A DNA stretch of 13,765 bases from assembly GCA_947649215.1 (NCBI GenBank), contig CANSQW010000013.1, positions 1-13,765 on the forward strand, written 5' to 3'. A program made the position numbers and the translations under genes. Shown here piece by piece: positions 7,883-13,765 of the stretch (position 1 is the first letter of the stretch; every line of letters starts with the position of its first letter). The notes below the pieces were generated by a model, which saw nothing but the letters and a program-made list of their open reading frames with translations, did no database searches and had not been told where the DNA came from. The stretch comes from an uncultured bacterium. GTDB lineage: Bacteria > Actinomycetota > Coriobacteriia > Coriobacteriales > Eggerthellaceae.

Positions 7883-7895
7883 GTTCTGCGCTTTC

Positions 7896-9989
<2,094 letters not shown>

Positions 9990-10145
9990 CGGGGTACGCT
10001 CCTCACTTGTCTCCGTGTCCCGGGTGGCTCCCTACCCGCCGCGGACGCGTATCTGGAAAAGATACCACGCGAGATCGAGAGCCTTCCCCTCAACTGCCGT
10101 CTATCAAGCTAAAGGCCGAATGTTTCCAGGAGTTTTCTAGGGAGG

Positions 10146-10220
10146 GAAGGCTGTGTTGCGCGCGGGCACGACGCGACCGGCGCGCGCGGGCGCAGGCGGC
10201 GCGCCCGCGCGGAAGCCTTC
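10146..10220. other. Nested GC-rich stem-loop in the glnN/arsenosugar divergent gap
   Basis: An inner perfect 11-bp stem, CGCGCGGGCGC (10183-10193) with GCGCCCGCGCG (10201-10211), lies inside an outer 7-bp pair, GAAGGCT (10146-10152) with AGCCTTC (10214-10220). It is in the roughly 380-bp gene-free gap between divergent genes, left of the arsenosugar promoter. It may shape a glnN leader or insulate the two units; its function is unknown. Apart from this and the promoter at 10259-10298, nothing else in the gap could be named. Confidence 0.5.
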
Positions 10221-10258
10221 GCGTGAGGCAATGCCAGCTAGGCCGGCCTGCGGGGCAG

Positions 10259-10298
10259 CCAATTCTCGTGACATTAATAGTAGATATAATCTATTATA
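10259..10298 (+). promoter_or_regulatory. Promoter with AT-rich palindromic operator of the arsenosugar operon (copy 1)
   Basis: An AT-rich island in GC-rich DNA. GTGACA (10268-10273) is a 5/6 -35 box, and TATTAT (10292-10297) a 5/6 -10 box at an 18-bp spacer; TATAAT also occurs at 10285-10290. The palindrome with core TAGATATAATCTA (10281-10293) lies between and over the boxes, as expected for a repressor or MerR-like site. The same sequence, including CCAATTCT upstream, recurs at 11989-12026. That recurrence is the main evidence that it is a specific regulatory element. Transcription would begin near 10304 and leave a leader of about 67 nt before the first gene. The regulator is not identifiable from the window. 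Confidence 0.7.
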
Positions 10299-10370
10299 TG
10301 CTTGTATCTAAGTAAGGAAGGACGCGCACGGACCGCCCGTCGAAAGGCGCGGCCGGGAGGAAGGAGCCCC

Positions 10371-10709
10371 ATGGAAAGCTACTACAACCCCGAGGATCTG
10401 AGTCTGTTCTCCGCCGACGGCGTGGGCGAGGGCGCACCCGAGCTGTGGGACCTGTACATGGCCTACTACGGCAAGGTGTTCGAGGAAGGCGAGCTGACCG
10501 CCCGGGAGAAGGCGCTCATCGCGCTGGCCGTGGCCGCCACCGTGCAGTGCCCGTACTGCATCGACGCCTACACCAACTCCTGCATGGAGAAGGGCGTCAC
10601 GCTCGAGCAGATGACCGAGGCCTTCCACGTGGCCAACGCCATTCGCGGCGGCGCGGCGCTGGCCCACGGCGTGCAGATGAAGAAGCTCGTCGAGCAGCTG
10701 GAGATGTAG
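10371..10709 (+). CDS. AhpD-like carboxymuconolactone decarboxylase-family protein, arsenosugar-associated
   Basis: A 112-residue alpha-helical AhpD/CMD-fold protein. The redox motif is C60-P-Y-C63-IDAYTNSC71. In AhpD the position four after the second Cys is a His proton relay (CxxCxxxH); here it is Y67, so classic peroxidase chemistry may be altered. The start at 10371 (MESYYNPEDL) is preferred over the in-frame ATG at 10302, because GGAGGAAGGAG lies directly upstream and the 23-residue extension (Arg-rich) does not belong to the fold and would lie almost at the transcription start. Genes of this type regularly accompany arsS (the 'arsenosugar biosynthesis-associated peroxidase-like' family). 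It lies 87 bp before arsS in the same operon. Its precise step is unknown; a redox partner for the ArsS Sec/Cys tail is an inference. Confidence 0.88.
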   Translation: MESYYNPEDLSLFSADGVGEGAPELWDLYMAYYGKVFEEGELTAREKALIALAVAATVQCPYCIDAYTNSCMEKGVTLEQMTEAFHVANAIRGGAALAHGVQMKKLVEQLEM

Positions 10710-10722
10710 GGGGCCGCGCCCC
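10710..10722 (+). other. Small GGGGC/GCCCC hairpin between the two operon genes
   Basis: GGGGC (10710-10714) pairs with GCCCC (10718-10722) around a 3-nt loop directly after the stop of the AhpD-like gene. It has no T run. It may slow or partly stop transcription, or protect an mRNA end, tuning the amount of arsS relative to its partner. Confidence 0.35.
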
Positions 10723-10796
10723 GATGACGAGCCGGGCGAGGCAGCGGCGCGCAAGGCAGCCGCTCCCCTCCGGCCCGCGCTACCCGAGGAGGAGCA

Positions 10797-11801
10797 ATGC
10801 CCGGATTAGAGGAGGTGCGGGAGGCACTGGCCGCATACCCGCCGTTCTGGGAGAGGGCCGACGCGTTCGGCACCACCGAGGACGCCCTGGACACCCTGCA
10901 GATCAACATCGGCCTGAAGTGCAACTTCGCGTGCAAGCACTGCCATGTGGAGTCGAGCCCCGCGCGCACCGAGGAGATGTCGCGCGAGACGCTCGAGCAG
11001 TGCCTGCGCGTCTTTCGCGACCGCGGCTTCAAGGTGATCGACGTCACCGGCGGCGCGCCCGAGATGAATCCGCATTACGAGTGGTTCCTGCGCGAGGCCG
11101 TGGCAGCCGGCGCCCAGGTGATGACCCGGTCGAACCTGGCCATCTGCGAGGAGCCGGGCTACGAGCACCTGCCCGAGCTGTGGGCCGACCTGGGCGTGAC
11201 CGTCATCGCATCGCTCCCCCACTACGTCAAGCGCACGTCCGAGAAGCAGCGCGGCGCAGACAGCTTCGACCCCGCCATCCGCCTGCTGCAGCGCCTGTGC
11301 GCGCTGGGCTACGGGCGCGGGCCGGGATTCGGGCCCGACGCGGGCGCACTCGAGCTCGACCTGGTGTTCAACCCCAACGGCGCCGTGCTGCCGCCCGACC
11401 AGAAGGCGCTCGAGCGCGAATACAAGCAGAAGCTGGCAGCCGACTTCGGCATCAGCTTCGACAACCTGTTCGTCATCACCAACGCGCCCGGCGGTCGCTT
11501 CGGCGCGCGGCTGCTGGACACCGGCAACATGGATCGCTATATGGGCAAGCTGATCGGCGCGTTCAACGGCGACACGCTGGAGGGCATGATGTGCCGCACC
11601 CAACTGTCGGTGCGCTGGGATGGGCGGCTCTACGACTGCGACTTCAACCAGGCGATGGAGCTGCCCTGCAGAAGCGGGCTCACCATCGCCGACCTGGCCG
11701 CCGACCCGTCGCTGCCGCTGCAGCGCAACATCGCCTTCGCCAACCACTGCTACGCCTGCACCGCTGGCGCGGGCAGCAGTTGAGGCGGCGCCACGGCGTA
11801 G
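10797..11801 (+). CDS. arsS: Arsenosugar biosynthesis radical SAM enzyme ArsS, predicted selenoprotein (Sec at codon 329)
   Basis: A 334-residue radical SAM protein. The SAM/4Fe-4S motif is C42-NFA-C46-KH-C49, followed by DVTGGAPEMNPHYEWF, as in ArsS. The C-terminal Cys-rich domain (DUF3641 type) has FNPNGAVLPPDQ, FDNLFVITNAPGGRF, CRTQLSVRWDGRLYDCDFNQ and HCYACTAGAGSS. Family members continue this last motif with Cys, or Sec in known selenoprotein members, followed by Gly. Here the next codon is TGA (11781-11783), then GGATA and TAG (11799-11801). A SECIS-like hairpin follows at the right distance, so I annotate to 11801. Known ArsS joins dimethylarsenic to a 5'-deoxyadenosyl group. GAGGAGGAG precedes the ATG. 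No arsM methyltransferase is in the window, and selenocysteine machinery is also outside it. The ArsS identity is firm; Sec decoding is strongly supported but unproven. Confidence 0.88.
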
Positions 11802-11810
11802 GTCTACGCC
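11784..11810 (+). promoter_or_regulatory. Bacterial-type SECIS element (selenocysteine insertion)
   Basis: GGCGTA (11795-11800) pairs perfectly with TACGCC (11805-11810) around the loop GGTC (11801-11804). The loop begins 17 nt after the UGA. In E. coli fdhF the SelB-bound hairpin also has a GGUC loop, 18 nt after its UGA. The bulged U of the E. coli upper stem is absent here. The stop codon of arsS (TAG, 11799-11801) lies inside this hairpin. Matching codon context, distance and loop make coincidence unlikely. Confidence 0.85.
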
Positions 11811-11823
11811 ACCTACCACCTGC

Positions 11824-11899
11824 GGCCGCGAGGGGCGCGCGGGCACCTGAGGGCGCGAGGGGCGCGACGGGTACCTGAGGGCGCGACGAGCACCTGAGG
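11824..11899. repeat. About 28-bp GC-rich tandem repeat, 2.7 units, after arsS
   Basis: Units run approximately 11824-11851, 11852-11879 and 11880-11899. Each has a GGCGCGAGGGGCGCG-like part and ends in CACCTGAG or TACCTGAG; the third lacks an internal ~9-bp piece. No reading frame or pairing explains it. The units are contiguous without spacers, so this is not a CRISPR array. Confidence 0.7.
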
Positions 11900-11988
11900 C
11901 CCTGCAGGCCAGCCTCCCTCCGGACGCCTTATCTGCAGATCGCCGGGAGCAGACCGCAGCCGGCGCCGACGTTTTGGAGGCAAGTTTC

Positions 11989-12026
11989 CCAATTCTGTTG
12001 ACTTTTATTAGATATAGTCTAATATA
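11989..12026 (+). promoter_or_regulatory. Second copy of the arsenosugar-operon promoter/operator
   Basis: CCAATTCT, a -35 box TTGACT (11998-12003, 5/6), and a perfect palindrome TATTAGA / TCTAATA (12006-12012 and 12018-12024 around TATAG) repeat the layout at 10259-10298. The 13-nt core TAGATATAGTCTA differs at one base from copy 1. The -10 is TAATAT (12020-12025, 4/6) with a 16-bp spacer, two bases shorter than copy 1. No gene start follows; a strong hairpin begins 20 nt downstream. Confidence 0.65.
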
Positions 12027-12031
12027 GGTGT

Positions 12032-12093
12032 CGGTCTGAAGCACAGGCGAAGCCGGGATCTCACCCCCTAGAGATTCCGGCTTCGCCCGTTTT
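12032..12093 (+). ncRNA. Candidate small RNA or attenuated leader, about 62 nt
   Basis: A start about 7 nt after the -10 box at 12020-12025 and an end at the T run 12090-12093 define a short non-coding transcript, most of it one long hairpin. The loop is ACCCCCTA (12063-12070), a C-rich sequence of the kind many bacterial small RNAs use against G-rich ribosome binding sites. I see no ORF with a start in it. The same elements could also simply be the terminator of the arsenosugar operon plus a weak internal promoter, or an attenuator of a longer transcript toward the MarR gene. Confidence 0.35.
12046..12093 (+). terminator. Strong intrinsic terminator downstream of arsS
   Basis: GGCGAAGCCGG (12046-12056) pairs perfectly with CCGGCTTCGCC (12077-12087). 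A G-T wobble and the inner pair ATCTC/GAGAT (12058-12062, 12071-12075) extend it to 17 pairs around an 8-nt loop. CG and then TTTT (12090-12093) follow. It would end transcripts from arsS or from the promoter at 11989-12026. Confidence 0.75.
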
Positions 12094-12104
12094 CGCCCCT
12101 CCTT

Positions 12105-12199
12105 CCCAGGCGGACACTCGCGCGCCGAGCGCCTCCTGCGCGCCTTCCTCGTGCCGGGCGGCCCCCCGCCGGACGCCCCCCTTCCCAAGCCGGGTCGCC
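12105..12199. repeat. 95-bp GC-rich direct repeat, copy A
   Basis: It begins CCCAGGCGGACACTCGCGCG and ends AAGCCGGGTCGCC. Copy B at 12338-12432 has the same length with 6 mismatches (about 94% identity). A more degenerate partial copy lies between them (about 12271-12310, GCGCACCTTCCTCGCACTGG). It is pyrimidine-rich on this strand with no credible gene on either strand. Confidence 0.85.
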
Positions 12200-12337
12200 G
12201 ACGTGCCGGGCCAGCCCTCGTCGCGCCGTGCCGCCCCCTTCGAGGCCGGCCTCTGTCGCACTGTCCCCACGCGCACCTTCCTCGCACTGGGTGGCCCCCA
12301 CCGGGTTGCCTTTCTTCCCCGCGCCAGTTCGCCCCCC

Positions 12338-12432
12338 CCCAGGCGGACGCTTGCGCGCCGAGCGCCTCCCGCGCGCCTTCCTCGTGCCGGGCGCCCCCCC
12401 GCCGGACGCCCCCCTTCCCGAGCCGGGTTGCC
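12338..12432. repeat. 95-bp GC-rich direct repeat, copy B
   Basis: It matches copy A at 12105-12199 end to end without gaps, starting 233 bp later. Since 233 is not a multiple of three, a single protein could not read both copies in the same frame, which argues against a coding repeat. A C9 run (12332-12340) runs into its left edge. A further short GCGCGCCTTCC match occurs near 12456. Confidence 0.85.
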
Positions 12433-12589
12433 CTCTCCTTTCCCGCGTACCGGAAGCGATCTGCGCGCCTTCCCCGAGCCGGGGCTCTTCGCGTCGTCTC
12501 CCAGCGTTTCTCAGCCTCGACCGTACAGCGGTCGCCACGCTTTAGCGTCACGTGTTCACGGCCGCATTGCGCCGGTTTTTGCGCCAAGA

Positions 12590-12605
12590 TGTTTCACGTG
12601 AAACA
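12590..12605. promoter_or_regulatory. parS site (ParB-binding centromere), copy 1
   Basis: TGTTTCACGTGAAACA is a perfect 16-bp palindrome identical to the conserved bacterial parS consensus. ParB loads here to organise origin-region segregation. Such sites cluster near the chromosomal origin; no parA/parB gene is in the window. Confidence 0.95.
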
Positions 12606-12813
12606 CTTGTTCTTGCATCGAGCCGCGCGAGGACGCGGACGTCGCGCCCCGTCCATTTCGAGGCTTTTCTGTTAGCTTTGCCGAACTCGCCAAGCGGCAC
12701 GCTGCGGGAGGTGTATTCTTTTCGCGCAAGCGCCGGAGACGCAGGGAGGGGCCGCCGCCGACCGCATCGCAACACACGCCGCAGCGCGCCCGCACCACGT
12801 CGAAGGGAAGCCC

Positions 12814-13269
12814 ATGGTCGAGAAGCACCGCCACCGCGAGTTCATCGGATACCAGGTGTATTCCACCCAGCGTTCCCTCGCCCGCTCGCTCGAGCTGTGC
12901 CTGGCGCCCTTCGGTATCACCACTGGCCAGTACAACGCGCTCAACCAGCTGGAAGAGCACGGCGCCATGACGCAGAAGAGCCTCGCCGAGCTGCTGAAGA
13001 AGGAGCAGGCCACCGTCGCCCGCTCGCTCGAACGCCTTGTGCAGCGCGGCCTGGTCACGCGCACGCCCGACCCGAAGGATCGTCGCGCGAACATCGTGGA
13101 GGTCACCCCCGAGGCCAGCCAGCTGCTCTCCGAGATCGAGCCCGTCGTCACCCAACGTCAGCGGCAGGTGGCCGAGGGCATCTCCGAGGAGGACCTCGAC
13201 GTATTCTTCGACGTCCTCGCCCAGATCGAGAGCAACGCCATCAAGGCCGCCGAATCCACCCGCGACTAG
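12814..13269 (+). CDS. MarR-family transcriptional regulator
   Basis: A 151-residue protein of usual MarR length. The winged helix domain spans about residues 35-100. ITTGQYNALNQLEEHGAMTQKSLAELLKKEQATVARSLERLVQRGLVTR gives the helix-turn-helix with the recognition helix near 64-78, and DPKDRRANIVEVTPE gives the wing with the typical D-x-R-R signature. Dimerisation helices flank it (about 8-32 and 105-148). GAAGGGAAG lies just before the ATG. It stands alone, 208 bp after a parS site; no convincing promoter or palindromic operator was found in the upstream 200 bp. Its targets cannot be read. It is the only regulator on the right side of the window, so it could in principle bind the duplicated operators at 10281 and 12006, but nothing in the sequence proves this. 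Confidence 0.93.
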   Translation: MVEKHRHREFIGYQVYSTQRSLARSLELCLAPFGITTGQYNALNQLEEHGAMTQKSLAELLKKEQATVARSLERLVQRGLVTRTPDPKDRRANIVEVTPEASQLLSEIEPVVTQRQRQVAEGISEEDLDVFFDVLAQIESNAIKAAESTRD

Positions 13270-13642
13270 CCCCGCCCCCGCCCCGCCTCGCACCAGCACC
13301 TGCGCTCCGGATCGCCCACGCGCCCGGCTCCTCCGCTCGCGCGCCTGCGGCTTGAGCCGCCGTCGGAACGCTAGCCGCCCAATCGCCTCGAGGTCCCTGC
13401 CCGAGCGCCCCGCAGCTCGACCCCCCCCCGGGGGGGGCTTCAGCCCTCCCTCAGCCAGCCCCTCTCGCACCCTCCTTCGAATCTGCCCGCATGTCACCTG
13501 GCGCCCGCGCTGGCCGCCTCGCATTCTCGCACCCGCAGACGACGGGCCTTCGCGCCATCATGCCGTCGCGTCGTCGCTCCACCGCTCCACCGCATCGACG
13601 AAGCGACGACCAAGGGCCTTCGCCGCATGTTCCGCAGACGAG
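13270..13642. other. Gene-free stretch after the MarR gene, hairpins only
   Basis: No reading frame here has a ribosome binding site or recognisable protein; the open frames are GC-driven and Ser/Arg/Pro-rich. It contains a C9-G8 self-complementary run (13421-13437) and a hairpin GTCGTCGCT (13570-13578) with AGCGACGAC (13602-13610). GGGCCTTCGC occurs twice, near 13545 and 13614. The C-G run may act as a terminator-like structure after the MarR gene. Confidence 0.5.
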
Positions 13643-13658
13643 TGTTTCACGTGAAACA
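13643..13658. promoter_or_regulatory. parS site (ParB-binding centromere), copy 2
   Basis: A second perfect TGTTTCACGTGAAACA, 1053 bp from the first. Two perfect sites this close argue for a true ParB-loading region rather than chance, and for an origin-proximal location. Confidence 0.95.
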
Positions 13659-13675
13659 TTCGTTCCCCGACGGCA

Positions 13676-13765
13676 CCCCCCCCCCCCACCGAACCGACGC
13701 CCCCGCGCCGCGGCGGGCCGGGGCTCTCGCCCGGCCGCGGGGCCGCGGCGCCCGGGGGGGCCCGG
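13676..13765. other. Homopolymer and nested hairpin at the right edge
   Basis: A C12 run (13676-13687) is followed by a nested stem: CCGCGGC (13708-13714) with GCCGCGG (13742-13748) outside, GGCCGGG (13716-13722) with CCCGGCC (13730-13736) inside. It then continues with GGGGGGG and CCCGG at the edge. No gene is visible. Such DNA often marks an assembly break, and the homopolymer lengths may be unreliable. Confidence 0.6.

Noticed and set aside
10302..10370. 23-residue N-terminal extension of the AhpD-like protein (ATG at 10302)
   Set aside because: It overlaps the expected transcription start and -10 region and is Arg-rich, while the ATG at 10371 has a strong AAGGAG site.
11781..11783. TGA as the ordinary stop of arsS
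   Set aside because: It interrupts a conserved family motif exactly at a Cys/Sec position, and a SECIS-like hairpin follows at the correct distance; TAG at 11799 is taken as the real stop.
12105..12432. Protein-coding repeat or CRISPR array
   Set aside because: The copy offset (233 bp) breaks the frame, and only two good copies exist without regular short repeats and spacers.
12546..12560. Possible third parS (CACGTG core near 12549-12554)
   Set aside because: Only the central CACGTG matches; the flanks do not. It forms small palindromes (ACGCT-TT-AGCGT, CGTG-TT-CACG) of unknown meaning.
10806..12587. Minus-strand open frame covering arsS, operator copy 2, terminator and repeats
   Set aside because: It crosses regulatory and repeat DNA and lies antisense to arsS; Arg/Gly-rich low-complexity product.

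Overview
This is a GC-rich (by eye well over 60%) actinobacterial stretch. Three things point to the class Coriobacteriia, family Eggerthellaceae (the group of Eggerthella, Gordonibacter and Adlercreutzia): several molybdopterin oxidoreductases close together, a type III glutamine synthetase, and TetR/MarR regulators. This placement is inferred from gene content and style; no rRNA or marker gene in the window settles it. Two perfect 16-bp ParB-binding parS sites near the right end suggest the window lies in the origin-proximal part of a chromosome.

Layout from left to right. (1) 1-2084, minus strand: an MFS transporter followed by the first 255 codons of a molybdopterin oxidoreductase that has no Tat signal, resembling the cytoplasmic catechol-dehydroxylase type. 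(2) 2085-2312: a regulatory gap with a dyad that overlaps a possible -10 box. (3) 2313-2936, plus strand: a TetR regulator divergent from the transporter. (4) 3098-7724, plus strand: a tight three-gene operon for a Tat-exported, quinone-linked molybdoenzyme. Its catalytic subunit looks like the NarG/type II DMSO reductase group, with an apparent Asp molybdenum ligand, a four-cluster Fe-S subunit and an NrfD-type membrane anchor. (5) 7725-7895: three strong hairpins between convergent genes. (6) 7896-9989, minus strand: glnN. (7) 10259-11801, plus strand: a two-gene arsenosugar-type operon, an AhpD-like protein followed by the radical SAM enzyme ArsS.

The most important reading in the window concerns arsS. 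Its apparent TGA stop at 11781 is best read as selenocysteine. The family's C-terminal motif continues across it (CYACTAGAGSS-U-GGATA), the real stop is the TAG at 11799-11801, and a perfect hairpin with a GGUC loop sits 17 nt after the UGA, at almost the same place and with the same loop as the E. coli fdhF SECIS. A conventional gene call would lose the last six residues and the key residue.

The promoter/operator in front of the arsenosugar operon (10259-10298) is duplicated after the operon (11989-12026), sharing the -35 region and an AT-rich palindrome. Only about 20 nt beyond the second copy is a 17-pair hairpin with a T run, so this copy appears able to drive a ~60-nt transcript with a C-rich loop, possibly a co-regulated small RNA or an attenuator. 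From 11802 to 12813 there is no protein gene, but there is a 28-bp tandem repeat, this promoter-hairpin unit, a 95-bp direct repeat (6 mismatches) and a parS site. A MarR regulator (12814-13269) follows, then a gene-free, hairpin-rich and homopolymer-rich tail with the second parS site.
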